A stretch of DNA of 59,748 bases from Lachnospiraceae bacterium (GCA_017441265.1 JAFRYE010000060.1:1-59748), one strand, 5' to 3'; positions 1 through 9,436 are shown, counted from the stretch's first letter. Numbers and translations are program-made. Notes: generated by a model from the letters alone, not told the origin.

Positions 1-201
1 ATGGATTTCCTCAGATGGGATTACTGGAGTGTCCATTTCTTCCTTCCTTTCACTGACAATGTATTCTTTTTTGGCCTCTTCAAAAATCTCTATTATTTCT
101 GCGCAGGTCTTTGTTTTTACAATTTCCTTAAACCCCAAAATGTCAATAAATGCGAAATAGTAATCACTGTACTCCTTGTTTATTGAATCTTGCTTAATCA
201 T
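1..201 (-). CDS. Nucleotidyl-cyclase-like protein, N-terminal part (runs off the window)
   Basis: The ATG at 201 opens 67 codons that run off position 1. A GGGGAGG ribosome site lies seven to eight bases upstream. The N-terminus reads DYYFAFIDILGFKEIV. The pattern F-x-D-I-L-G-F resembles the first metal-binding strand of class III nucleotidyl cyclase and GGDEF-like folds (D-I-x-G-F), and N-termini of this form occur in uncharacterised proteins of defence regions. It is the last visible gene of the minus-strand island, 74 bases after the HNH gene. The cyclase reading is inference from one motif, because the catalytic core lies outside the window. Confidence 0.7.
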   Translation of the reverse strand, partial: MIKQDSINKEYSDYYFAFIDILGFKEIVKTKTCAEIIEIFEEAKKEYIVSERKEEMDTPVIPSEEIH

Positions 202-275
202 ATAATTGCCTCCCCAACACCATAATAGCACTACACAACTAGACCACTTCTTTGACCCCATTCTTTGCTTTTTCT

Positions 276-1456
276 CTATCTATTCCACACCTCATACCCC
301 TGCAGTCTCGCCGAGTCATACACCGGCCTCATATTCTTCTGCAGGATACCGTAGAATTCCTCTTTGGAATTCCCCGCGCGGTACAACTCCTGTCCGGCCC
401 AGATAGAATGTAAGTTGTCGCGATAACAAGCTTCGAAAAGCTTATGGATTCCCGGAAGCTCGTTGACGTATCCGTACATCAAGTACTGATTCTCCGCGAA
501 CCGCTCGAAAAACGGCTCCCACTTCGGCAGTTTATTGCTCTTCTGCCCGTTCAGCGACGGGTCCATCGGACTTAAGTTCCACAGCTCATCATTCATCACA
601 AACGACCATGGAATAAAATGATCGACATCATATTTACTCGCAACAACCGGATCTTCGGTAAATACATCCCGCACTTCGGTAAGCTCGAGAATACCCTCCC
701 AAAGCTTGCGAACATTGCCGAGTTTACGCATCTTTTCGTCCATCGGCGCAAGCTTGTAAACAAGCCCCGGCACCTCGGGATTGTTGTTCTGCAACCATCG
801 AACTTTCTCGTATTGAATCCAACCGAGGATGGCCACAGTGTTGTCCTGAATCATCTGCATCCAGGTAGGATTCAGATGCACTTCTCTCTTCAATTTGCTT
901 GAGATACCGAGCGTGTACGGAAGCTTCACAACCTCGCGATTGATCATCTCGATATACGCGACCATGCGCTTTGTGCTCTCCCAGTCAGCCACCGTATCCG
1001 CCTTCGCAAAGAACCCCGCAAGCGCCCGGTACGGCACCATGTTAGTAAGCTGTTCCTTCGCCGCATTAAGTTGTGAATCACAATTGTACTCGCTGATGGC
1101 TTTACGTATTTCGTCCTTGGATGCATTTGCCGGCGCATGCTCAATTCTGACAGACGCAACACCGCACGTTCAAGCGCATCCTTCACAATACCGTCCGCAG
1201 GAAGTCCGCTCAGATGCACATGGAACTCCCGCACGGAATACCATGCATTACAGATCATCTCGTTGATAATCTCGTCAAATGTTGTTTCTGTAACACCTCG
1301 GGAGACCACTTGTACAATCGCCTCCAACCAGTAAAACTTATAGCAATACGAAGGATCCTTCATCATCCGCGAGAACCCCTCCATATCGAGCGTATTCGAG
1401 TAATCGCCGACAATTGTCAGGTTGTAGCCTTCTTTCTTAAGATCAAATTCAGCCAT
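276..1456 (-). pseudogene. HNH endonuclease gene split by a frameshift
   Basis: Two overlapping reading frames form one gene. The N-terminal frame starts at ATG 1456 behind a GGGAGGGG site. The C-terminal frame ends at 276 and carries the HNH-type motif DVDHFIPWSFVMNDELWNLSP followed by NGQKSNKLP. The C-terminal frame stays open upstream of its first ATG (about codon 1040) and reads a plausible helix (EHAPANASKDEIRKAISE) back to about 1150-1175. There it meets the N-terminal frame, so one base appears to be missing. No slippery heptamer is visible, so a mutation or a sequencing error is likelier than programmed frameshifting. An intact product would be about 390 residues. The gene overlaps the methyltransferase by 40 bases, as in a translationally coupled restriction-like pair. 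Confidence 0.7.
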
Positions 1457-2016
1457 CGCTCATCGCCCCTCCCGGGCCGCACATCTGCCGATACCCATTC
1501 CTGCTCAACACTGAGTTCCGGAAACTCTCTCATAAACTCGTGGAACGACTCAGTCGTAAAGTTCGTATAATAACGTCCGTTCCGCTCACCCTCAAAGTCT
1601 CCGTACTTGAACGAAGTGTAGATGGCGCCACCATCCTTTACGGCACGGATCATCTTTCGAATCACATCCCTGAGATCTTCTTTCGGACAGTGCAATATAG
1701 AGGAACAAGCCCAGATGCCATCGTATACATCAACTGCATCCAACTCCGAAAACAACATCTGACGGACTGAAATCCCAGTTATTTCGCTTGCGATACGGCA
1801 GAGTTCTTCGGAGCCATCCGTTGCATCGACCGAAAAACATTTACTCTTGAAATACTTTGTATCACGACCGGAGCCGCAGCCAAAATCGAGGATATGAGCC
1901 CCCGGAGGCAAGAGTGTAAGAAAACGGTCTTGCGTGCCGGTGAATTCAACATTTACTGTGCCTTCGGTGAAGGCAGTGGCATTATGATTGTAATAATCCA
2001 AGGTTGATTGATTCAT
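1417..2016 (-). CDS. Class I SAM-dependent methyltransferase
   Basis: This is a 199-residue Rossmann-fold methyltransferase. The SAM-binding glycine motif ILDFGCGSGRD lies near residues 43-53, with an acidic motif II at VDATDGS. The small TehB-like size and lack of a target-recognition domain do not look like a DNA methylase. In many genomes such enzymes sit next to HNH or helicase genes of defence islands; here the HNH gene starts inside its last codons. The ATG at 2016 has GGAGTGATAG just upstream. The gene lies 17 bases after the DUF262 gene and is probably cotranscribed with it. The substrate is unknown. Confidence 0.85.
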   Translation of the reverse strand: MNQSTLDYYNHNATAFTEGTVNVEFTGTQDRFLTLLPPGAHILDFGCGSGRDTKYFKSKCFSVDATDGSEELCRIASEITGISVRQMLFSELDAVDVYDGIWACSSILHCPKEDLRDVIRKMIRAVKDGGAIYTSFKYGDFEGERNGRYYTNFTTESFHEFMREFPELSVEQEWVSADVRPGRGDERWLNLILRKKATT

Positions 2017-2033
2017 CTATCACTCCATCGAAG

Positions 2034-3794
2034 CTACTCATTTGCATTAGAATCTGCAAATACTTTTCTAAGTATTTCCTTAAGCATTTCTCTTCTCATT
2101 TCAACAAACTCTTCAAAGTTTTCTAACGATAAGTCAACATCTGGTATAAGATGCGCTTTCAAAAATCTCTTTCTATCATCTGCAGACGTACAACTCTTTT
2201 CTACCCAATCACTCAGGAGAGATTTTCCTTTCGACTCATTCTCATTCTTATCCAACATTTGAAGGTTAAGGATAGAATTGTAGACTCTAAACGGATACTT
2301 CTCCCTCAACTCTTCACTTAGGTTCCCATATAAATCTTCTGCATGCAAGTGATCCTTGTGAAAATCATTGTTTTTATAATCCAAATGTGGGTATAAGAGG
2401 GAAAGAATAGGGAACGCATAGCAATTGTCTTTCTGTGTACCAAGAATAGAATCCAAAAACTCTTCATCTACTGCGTTCATGTTCTTAATACTTGCATCAA
2501 TTACTTTTCCATCAAATATGAACGCAGGGGAAATACTCAACACGTCGATATCATCCGTAAAGACTTTTCTTGTTTGTTGCAACGTTGAGTCTGACTGTCC
2601 ACCAAAAGTTTTCCGCAGTATAGCAGACAATATCCACCGTTTTATTTCTTTTCTTTCTTCAACATATCCAACTCTATTTGTAAAATCAGCAAATACATTC
2701 TTGTGATATATATAGTACAGTATGGGAAGTGTAGCATTATTGGATGTCAACGAAAATGCTGTCAATCCAAAACTTCTAAGCAGATCAAACAACGAAAGAA
2801 TCGCTCCCTTTATTGAATCCCAGTGGTCTTCGATAACCGCGCAAAACTCTTTATTGAATGAATTAATCTCTGTTTTTACGTTTTTATGATGAAGATAAAG
2901 GAAAGCCTTAACGATATAGTCTTTACTAATAGAGAACCCCTTCTCTTCAACGGATGCTATCAAATCTCCTATCTCTGTCTTCGCATCTTTTTTATCCCAA
3001 TTCGATACCATTAAAGAAAAGACAATGTCAGAAAAGCTCAAAAAAGTTCCACCCGAGTTTATGCGAGTAAATATCTTCACAGCTTTATCCGGTTTCTGTT
3101 CATCCTCTTCATAAAACGTAATGGAGTTTTCAGTAAAAACCGTGTTCTCGAGTCTCTTTATAACTTGCCGCTCTTCTTTTTTTAATTGTATTCCCTCGAA
3201 GTAGTCAGATATTTCTTCGCCACTTGAGTGAAAGGGAACAACTGCTCCTGCTCTAAACCAAACTTCATCGCCATCCTTATAAAAGTCTTCTACATTGGTT
3301 TCAGAATCCTTCTTGAATTCAAAAAAGTACTTGCAATCATCATCAACACCACCAAGACGCGTAAGATTAAGGTACATATGACGTTTAGGAAAAGACACGT
3401 CTGAGTACTCCCATGATTTACGTGGTTCATGATATGAATATGTCCCAAATAGACCTATTCTCATTGCCGTCAGTCTTTGTTGCCCATCCAATATAGCATA
3501 AAAATCTGTAGAAGACGCCGTATTGTACAACTCATTAATATTCGAATAACCTTTAGCGTCAAGAACAAATGTGTTAATGAACCTATAGAACTTCCATTTT
3601 GTTTTTGTATCCCCTTTTACCTTCCAAAAAAGCATAGAGCTAGTTGGGTATCCTCGCATCAATGAATCAAAGAGTTTTTCAATCTGTTCACTTTTCCAAA
3701 CAAACTCTCTTTGAAATGCCGGCAGTAAATAGTGATTTCCATCGATGTAATTCATTGCTTGATAAATAGTTATTGGCATCTGAAATTGTGACAT
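2034..3794 (-). CDS. DUF262/DUF1524 protein (GmrSD-like nuclease)
   Basis: The protein has 586 residues from the ATG at 3794 (GGGAGG four bases upstream). The frame could extend to a GTG at 3914, but that start has no ribosome site. The N-terminal DUF262 (ParB/Srx-like) domain shows QREFVW near residue 28 and the hallmark DGQQRLTAMR at 103-112, which in GmrS-like proteins binds or hydrolyses nucleotide. FTRINSGGTFLSFSDI follows in the middle. The C-terminal third has KDHLHAEDL and NLQMLDKNENESKG, an HNH layout of the DUF1524 type. Single-chain GmrSD proteins act as type IV restriction enzymes on modified phage DNA; that role here is inferred from the family. The gene is AT-rich compared with the chromosome to the right. 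Confidence 0.85.
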   Translation of the reverse strand: MSQFQMPITIYQAMNYIDGNHYLLPAFQREFVWKSEQIEKLFDSLMRGYPTSSMLFWKVKGDTKTKWKFYRFINTFVLDAKGYSNINELYNTASSTDFYAILDGQQRLTAMRIGLFGTYSYHEPRKSWEYSDVSFPKRHMYLNLTRLGGVDDDCKYFFEFKKDSETNVEDFYKDGDEVWFRAGAVVPFHSSGEEISDYFEGIQLKKEERQVIKRLENTVFTENSITFYEEDEQKPDKAVKIFTRINSGGTFLSFSDIVFSLMVSNWDKKDAKTEIGDLIASVEEKGFSISKDYIVKAFLYLHHKNVKTEINSFNKEFCAVIEDHWDSIKGAILSLFDLLRSFGLTAFSLTSNNATLPILYYIYHKNVFADFTNRVGYVEERKEIKRWILSAILRKTFGGQSDSTLQQTRKVFTDDIDVLSISPAFIFDGKVIDASIKNMNAVDEEFLDSILGTQKDNCYAFPILSLLYPHLDYKNNDFHKDHLHAEDLYGNLSEELREKYPFRVYNSILNLQMLDKNENESKGKSLLSDWVEKSCTSADDRKRFLKAHLIPDVDLSLENFEEFVEMRREMLKEILRKVFADSNANE

Positions 3795-4001
3795 AAGGCC
3801 TCCCGTTGGCTGATTTCCTTCTGGTTTAACTTTCCCATGGACAATAGGTTCATCAATTAGCTCTGACTCCTTAGTTACTTGACAGGTTCTGCACTGCACA
3901 ATAAAAGCAATCACAATGTCGCTTTGCCCTACAGAAATTAAGGTTAAAAAATGTACCTCCGCAAAAAGACAGAATTCATTTCCGATAAATTATTTACTCT
4001 A

Positions 4002-5264
4002 TCAAGTCTCATTCCTTAGACGTACTATATAATTCGCCGGGCTGATACACAACCTATCAAGCGGGCCTTTCCATACGGCAATCTTCCCTTTTATCTCCAG
4101 ACCGACCTGATGCAATTCAAACACTCGATATAACCTGTATTGGTCACCATAAAAACGACTTGCCTCCAACTCCGTCGCGGTGATGAAGAAGTCCGTTTCG
4201 CAAGATCCTTTTGTGGATTTTACTTCGATGAAAATGGGTTTTTCCGTCTCGTCTACGGACTGAATATCATAGCCCGTGCCGTCTCCTGCCGTCTTTGATA
4301 TATGCTTTACAATTACTTCTGCTTCCGCTTCAGTTTTTCCGTATTCTTTTTGAATTCTTCTTTTTTCTTCTTCGAGAACAAATCCCTCACCGTAATCTCC
4401 CAACTTTTTTGCTTTTATTGCTTCGGCAATATAGTCCTTCTTGCTGCCACCGTTCAGCGCAAACGAAATAGGGACTGCTTTGCCTTGAAGCTTCACGAAC
4501 GGATCACCCTCGATCAGAGCCCAGTCACTTGGGTCCTTATAATACTGATAACAGAACATTATGTTCTGCACCAGCAGATGAGCTTGGGAATCGAATCCGA
4601 ACTCTTTTTGCTGCTCCAGGTACTGTTCGATCTTCTCAGGATACAGTTTTTGCATTCTTTCACGAAGGAACTCGCATACTTTCAAGTATTCAGAATACAG
4701 CTTTGGACTGCTGCTTTTCGGAGTTTGCTCGAGCTGAATAAAGCCGGCAAAATCGAAAAAGACGTCCTGTTTAAAAAGATAGTATTTCTCGGGATATTTC
4801 ATGAAGAGATAATAAGCGACTGATCTTTTGTCGGTATGAAATGATCGCCCTGTCTTACTGATCCGTGAGTCTTTTTTTGAAATCGTTTCCAACTTATCGA
4901 TGAAGGTGTTAATTCTGTCATCGATGTTTATGCTCTCATTGTAGAGATTTATGAACATCTCCCTCAGCTCACGCGGGTAAAAATCCGCAACATATCTGAT
5001 CACGGATTTAGCATTTGAATAAAGGAGATTACCCCCATCATATGCACTTGTTTTTACTAAGTCAGGGAAATCCTGATAATTGTCGTCCCATTTCCCTTCT
5101 TTGTAATGCCTTCCCCAATAATCTTCCAATGTAGCATGAACTTTGTCAAGGATTGACCACTTATATCCCTCGAGTGATTCCTCCATGATTTGCTTTTCAT
5201 GTTTGAAATAGAATTCAAACATCGCATCTAGGTTTTCCAGATTACCAATTTTTCTCGTATCCAT
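4002..5264 (-). CDS. DUF3883 domain protein, putative PD-(D/E)XK-type nuclease
   Basis: This 420-residue protein starts at ATG 5264 behind GGGAG. The first 300 residues are helical and unrecognised. The last 120 residues match DUF3883: HISKTAGDGTGYDIQS, then IFIEVKSTKG, then a tail reading YRLYRVFEL. The spaced D and E-x-K residues fit a PD-(D/E)XK nuclease fold, which DUF3883 is thought to adopt. DUF3883 domains are frequent in bacterial defence islands, often with helicases or DUF262 proteins. The next gene in the same direction is the DUF262 protein, 207 bases downstream. No activity can be assigned from sequence alone. Confidence 0.8.
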   Translation of the reverse strand: MDTRKIGNLENLDAMFEFYFKHEKQIMEESLEGYKWSILDKVHATLEDYWGRHYKEGKWDDNYQDFPDLVKTSAYDGGNLLYSNAKSVIRYVADFYPRELREMFINLYNESINIDDRINTFIDKLETISKKDSRISKTGRSFHTDKRSVAYYLFMKYPEKYYLFKQDVFFDFAGFIQLEQTPKSSSPKLYSEYLKVCEFLRERMQKLYPEKIEQYLEQQKEFGFDSQAHLLVQNIMFCYQYYKDPSDWALIEGDPFVKLQGKAVPISFALNGGSKKDYIAEAIKAKKLGDYGEGFVLEEEKRRIQKEYGKTEAEAEVIVKHISKTAGDGTGYDIQSVDETEKPIFIEVKSTKGSCETDFFITATELEASRFYGDQYRLYRVFELHQVGLEIKGKIAVWKGPLDRLCISPANYIVRLRNET

Positions 5265-5344
5265 AAAGCTCCCAAAACAACTAACTCATTACTATGTTTT
5301 CTCGCATGACCAAGGGTGCTTTCTATAACATTTCATTGAACTGC

Positions 5345-6352
5345 CTATCCATATTTTAGAGCTAATACATGGTTTCCAATAGTCTCAATAATATCTGCAT
5401 ATTCGGATATATCCTGTTCCTTGATTATCACGCGTTGGCCTATGCAATATGATGTATCTCCACTTTTCGTAATATAGTCTTGATTCACAATGCCATCTTG
5501 GTGTTGTAGTAAATGTCTTTGTTGAAAACATTTCTTCAATTTGGAGTATTGCTGCGGAGTGACCCAATCATGATAGCCTTCACCAATAAGTCCAACCCAC
5601 AATCCATTGCCCTCATCAAGCCGTTGAAATACATTCTTTCGCAGCGGCAAGGCCCCGTCAATCTGAGGATATATACACTCGCATACCCTCTGAAATGCTA
5701 CAACCAAATCAGAGGCTGAGGATTCGATTAACGAATTACATGTCCTTTCCGCCTCATCTCTACTTTGCGCTGCAATCGCATTATGAATTAGTGGCAAGTT
5801 CTTTATCTTTGCGCGAACTTTGTTTATCGTATTGTTGAATGTCAGTTTTGCAGAATTCTTTCCACAACAAGGGCAATAAAAAGCAGAACCAACCACAGCA
5901 TAATGAGCGCCGCAACTATCACATTCTATTTTCTGCTCCATCTTCTCGAGCGCTAAAGCGGGTAAATTCACAAAAGATGTGATTCCAGAGAACTTCATCG
6001 AAAACCTAACAAGACTCTTTCGGGACTGGGAGCGATTGAATCTCTTTACATCCTCACTAATTGCTTGATTAATAGTTGCTACCAACTGCCCTTTTGCCTG
6101 TTTCATCGCTTGTTCGACTTGCTCGGTCGTCCACCAACTTCTAGCCGGTGAGACATATCCACAAAAAGGACAGTAAACTGTTTCTTCAGAAAACTTTGTT
6201 TGCCAGTCTTCAGCGTAAACCTTAAACTTAGACATACAGTCCTCATTAGGGCACTCTTTGTCATAATATCCATCTTCGTCTGGAAGGATATCCATCTTAT
6301 ATGTTGTCCCCTTGCTTAGTTCGTCGAATGTCCGTAACATTTCCTCAAACAT
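5345..6352 (-). CDS. Protein with two zinc ribbons, function unknown
   Basis: The protein has 335 residues from the ATG at 6352 (GGGAAGG about 12 bases upstream). The frame continues to a TTG at 6388, but that codon touches its only possible ribosome site. Two four-cysteine zinc ribbons are visible: Cys34, Cys39, Cys61, Cys64 (CPNEDC and CPFCGY) and Cys144, Cys147, Cys160, Cys163 (CDSCG and CPCCG). The second half is unrecognised. Zinc ribbons of this type bind nucleic acid or act as structural knuckles. The gene follows the EbhA-like gene by about 30 bases, so the two are probably cotranscribed. No family name can be given. Confidence 0.75.
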   Translation of the reverse strand: MFEEMLRTFDELSKGTTYKMDILPDEDGYYDKECPNEDCMSKFKVYAEDWQTKFSEETVYCPFCGYVSPARSWWTTEQVEQAMKQAKGQLVATINQAISEDVKRFNRSQSRKSLVRFSMKFSGITSFVNLPALALEKMEQKIECDSCGAHYAVVGSAFYCPCCGKNSAKLTFNNTINKVRAKIKNLPLIHNAIAAQSRDEAERTCNSLIESSASDLVVAFQRVCECIYPQIDGALPLRKNVFQRLDEGNGLWVGLIGEGYHDWVTPQQYSKLKKCFQQRHLLQHQDGIVNQDYITKSGDTSYCIGQRVIIKEQDISEYADIIETIGNHVLALKYG

Positions 6353-6384
6353 AAAACATCCAAGCCTTCCCTCAAATACATGAA

Positions 6385-7569
6385 TCAACCTTGCTTAGTA
6401 TCGGTGTCCTGTGTAGTTGAATTATCAATATGTGTAAATGCTTCAGCAATGGAATTTGTTAATTTTACCTGTCCTTGACTATTAAGCTTGTACGATGTTC
6501 TTATTACAATTGTTCCAATTACAGTATAAGATCCAGAATACAATAATGTCCCATCAAACTGCGAAAGATATTCACATCGATTGAGTGCATATTCCCGATT
6601 CTCATATACTTCGATTGCTCCACCACAGTCTGTTCCTTTTGTAACAATATCAGACCCTCGAACAGTACTTTGCTCAATATTGGCATCGGAAAAGTAAACA
6701 CAACATGTATATCCGCCTGTTTTTCCCAGTAACTGGTTCAGATCATTATTAGGTGTTACTGCCTGAAATCCAGTAATCTCCTCAATATTTTTTAATCGAT
6801 TGATTACCCATTCTTCAGACGGATTAAGAATTTGTTGAACCATTACGCAATGTGTTGCAAGTTCCTCGTTTTCCTTCAATTGTCGATCAAATGCGTATTT
6901 AAAGAAAAAAAGCCCTCTTTGCATATCTTCATCCAATTCCGAAATACGCTCTTTCACTTCTGCTTTTTGAGGCAGATCACGTAGATAGGATATAACACCT
7001 CTGTCCGCAAGCAGGTTATACTCCTCAACAAGCTGGTTATATTCGTCAACAGCACAATTATACAGACTGACACATAGTAGAGGATAGTTGCTGACGGCGT
7101 GCCTTCCCTTCTCCTCTATAGATTGCATTTTCGTTTTCAATTCAGACATGCCCAGAAACAAATCTGGATTAAACGTCTCCGCAATTGGTTTCTCTTCCGG
7201 ATACAAATCTGGCAGGTCTAAAAATGTATATTCAGAAAACTGACTAACAAGACTGTTATATCCATGTATATCTTCATTATAGTCTCTCACTACACGATTA
7301 TAATCCGAGATAAAATCTAGGTATTGTTTTTTATCTGTTTCGGAAAAGGGATCGGCTGTTGGAGATGGGGGCTCAACCGAAACCGTACTCGTTAATTCCT
7401 CCACTGGTGACTGTTCATCCGAAGTACTCTTCTTGTTGTTCTTGTTATTTATTACAATTATGCCAACAACTAATATGCTAAAAGCCACTACAGAAATAAT
7501 CAGCCTAATGGGAATCCGCTTCTTTGTTTCTTGATTGGAGTTATCGTTCAAGTTCTCGTTTGAGTTCAT
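6385..7569 (-). CDS. Membrane-anchored EbhA-like protein
   Basis: This 394-residue protein has a charged N-terminus, one transmembrane segment at about residues 20-42, and a Ser/Pro/Thr linker (about 45-75). A helical region repeats Tyr-Asn spaced motifs (DYNRVVRDYNEDIHGYNSLV and DEYNQLVEEYNLL). The C-terminal domain of about 110 residues carries GTDCGGAIEVYENREYAL and SGSYTVIGTIVIRTSYKL. Firmicute membrane proteins and lipoproteins with this last domain are usually annotated hypothetical or EbhA-like. It likely faces the cell exterior. Its start overlaps the preceding small gene by 29 bases, indicating one operon. Confidence 0.75.
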   Translation of the reverse strand: MNSNENLNDNSNQETKKRIPIRLIISVVAFSILVVGIIVINNKNNKKSTSDEQSPVEELTSTVSVEPPSPTADPFSETDKKQYLDFISDYNRVVRDYNEDIHGYNSLVSQFSEYTFLDLPDLYPEEKPIAETFNPDLFLGMSELKTKMQSIEEKGRHAVSNYPLLCVSLYNCAVDEYNQLVEEYNLLADRGVISYLRDLPQKAEVKERISELDEDMQRGLFFFKYAFDRQLKENEELATHCVMVQQILNPSEEWVINRLKNIEEITGFQAVTPNNDLNQLLGKTGGYTCCVYFSDANIEQSTVRGSDIVTKGTDCGGAIEVYENREYALNRCEYLSQFDGTLLYSGSYTVIGTIVIRTSYKLNSQGQVKLTNSIAEAFTHIDNSTTQDTDTKQG

Positions 7570-7876
7570 TTATAGCCCCCTTACATATCCGCTTGCTACA
7601 CAAACTTCTTCGCATGTATGCTGCAACTATCACCGTTTCCTCTGCAACCTGAACTGCTACAGAGACCGCATCCATCTTTAGAAATCCTGCTTTTACAATT
7701 GCAACATACGCATTTTTGTCTGAAGCATCATTAACTATCCGCCCCATACGATATAGCGAATCACGTATTTTCAGCGGAGTTACTCCAGACATCAAAAAGC
7801 TTTCATTTACAATCCTTGATGAATCACATATGGTTGTCGCAGTCAACAGCTTGTTTACATCAATATAACTTGTCAT
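7541..7876 (-). CDS. Small hypothetical protein of the island operon
   Basis: The ATG at 7876 follows GAGAGGTGATAAGC, a better start than the in-frame GTG at 7885. The 111-residue product begins MTSYIDVNKLLTA and has no recognised domain. It is helical and ends in a basic tail (ICKGAINELKRELER). The gene starts 12 bases after the YeeR-like gene and overlaps the EbhA-like gene by 29 bases, so it is translated within the operon. A small partner or chaperone of the secreted protein is conceivable but unsupported. Confidence 0.65.
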   Translation of the reverse strand: MTSYIDVNKLLTATTICDSSRIVNESFLMSGVTPLKIRDSLYRMGRIVNDASDKNAYVAIVKAGFLKMDAVSVAVQVAEETVIVAAYMRRSLCSKRICKGAINELKRELER

Positions 7877-7888
7877 GCTTATCACCTC

Positions 7889-9436
7889 TCAGTGTATAAA
7901 GATCAACCCTTCCATTGTGTCCAATAATGACAGCCTCATTTCTTCTTCAGTAGGCATCTCAACGAAATCTCTTTCAGTCGCTTTCTCCGCGAAAACTGGT
8001 TCTATTCTATTTCTGATGAATTCTTCCCTGTCCTTACTTTGATACATATCCATAAGTGTATCCGAATCCAACATCTGTCCAATCTTATCCGCGATTACTT
8101 TTGCTTCATCTTCGTTCACTAGATATTCGTCACATAGTTCTGCAAATTCATCTTGGACAATGTTATACATTTTGTCTGAATCATCCGGAGCTATATAATC
8201 TGCCAACCAATCTGCCGCCAAGTGTCCTGCAAATCCAAAAGCTCCACCTCCAACAACTGCTCCTATCGCAGTGCCTGGCCCAGGAATTAGTGACCCAAGC
8301 ATGCCTCCCAAAACGCCTCCGGCTGTTGCTGCTCCTGCTGTAGCAACAGCAACCGCCAGATTCTTAACAAACTGTGTCTTTGATATCCGTCCTCTAAACA
8401 AGTTTACAAAATCTGGGATTTCAGATACCACTACTATAGCAACTGCCAAAAAGGCCTGAAAACGCATTGTATTTGCAACTTGAGTTTTTGCTGCTTCAGC
8501 TACTGTTTCGCCACCTTCAACTACAACTTGCTTTCCAAAGACGCTCAAAAATCTTTCCGCAAACTGTGGTCCGAGTTTTTGTGTTAATATCTCAGCCGTG
8601 GGCTTAAAGAGATCTTTCGCTATTCCGGTTTTAGTAAACTGTGACGCAAGAACATATGCGCCAAACATTATGCCACCAGCCTGAAGCCCACCTTTTGACG
8701 CTTGTGCTATAGCATCCTTGCGGTCTTCCCCGCCCAAACGATACAGAATGTAATTAATTGCAGTGTCCAACCCAAAGGCATACAATCCTACCACAATTCC
8801 ATTAACCGAATCGTATTTCAAGGATTCGAACGTTCCTGCCTTTGCAAGGTTTTCCGCTTGTTTGAACGTCAGATTTCCTTTCCGTACAATATTGGTTGCC
8901 TCCTCTGGATCAGTCACTCCGGGAACTTTTCCATTTGTTATCTTTTCCCGCATTAACACGACAATATCATCATACTGATTCTTCGGAACCTCAAACTGCA
9001 TTGGGTAACCATTTTTATCAAGATACTTATATACCCCATTGGAATCAAAACCAGACGCAAATGTTGCTTTTGCCGAATTATAGTATTTTGTTTGGATCAG
9101 AACATTACTGCCATCACGCCCGAGTATTATTCTATCAGCACCATTTTTAACATTGCTATCTCCAATTACCCGAGCATTTGTTCCCTTGATACGATCAACA
9201 AGATTGTTCCCATACTCTGCAGCAAAGCCTTTCCCTTGGGCCAAACTGAACTTCCGCTGGGCTATTAACTCCTGTACGCCACGCAAATTGGCTACCGTTA
9301 TAGCGGAAGACTCTTCAATGCCTTGATCCGTCTCTGGCGGTGTAGGTATTGTTACTTCGCCATCAGCTCTTGCATTTATCGCGAACCCTGGTAATAAAAG
9401 TGCAAAACACAGAAGCATCGCTATGAACCGTCTCAT
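7889..9436 (-). CDS. Secreted YeeR-like protein with a nuclease-like N-terminal domain
   Basis: This 515-residue protein starts at ATG 9436 behind a strong GGAGGTGG. Residues 1-25 form a Sec signal peptide (MRRFIAMLLCFALLLPGFA). The next part reads GKGFAAEYGNNLVDRI, VKNGADRIILG and VLIQTKYY, a conserved block also found at the C-terminus of proteins annotated as YeeR. Its spaced E, D and QTK residues look like a restriction-endonuclease-type core (inference). The middle is hydrophobic and helical. A Gly/Ala-rich segment (about 360-400, GGVLGGMLGSLIPGPGTAIG) resembles glycine-zipper membrane-inserting regions of toxins. It heads the island operon. An effector or toxin role is a hypothesis. Confidence 0.7.
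   Translation of the reverse strand: MRRFIAMLLCFALLLPGFAINARADGEVTIPTPPETDQGIEESSAITVANLRGVQELIAQRKFSLAQGKGFAAEYGNNLVDRIKGTNARVIGDSNVKNGADRIILGRDGSNVLIQTKYYNSAKATFASGFDSNGVYKYLDKNGYPMQFEVPKNQYDDIVVLMREKITNGKVPGVTDPEEATNIVRKGNLTFKQAENLAKAGTFESLKYDSVNGIVVGLYAFGLDTAINYILYRLGGEDRKDAIAQASKGGLQAGGIMFGAYVLASQFTKTGIAKDLFKPTAEILTQKLGPQFAERFLSVFGKQVVVEGGETVAEAAKTQVANTMRFQAFLAVAIVVVSEIPDFVNLFRGRISKTQFVKNLAVAVATAGAATAGGVLGGMLGSLIPGPGTAIGAVVGGGAFGFAGHLAADWLADYIAPDDSDKMYNIVQDEFAELCDEYLVNEDEAKVIADKIGQMLDSDTLMDMYQSKDREEFIRNRIEPVFAEKATERDFVEMPTEEEMRLSLLDTMEGLIFIH

Noticed and set aside
3948-3962. Strong GGAGG-like site on the minus strand at about 3957
   Set aside because: It is followed by ATT TTT TAA, with no usable start codon, so no gene can be assigned to it.
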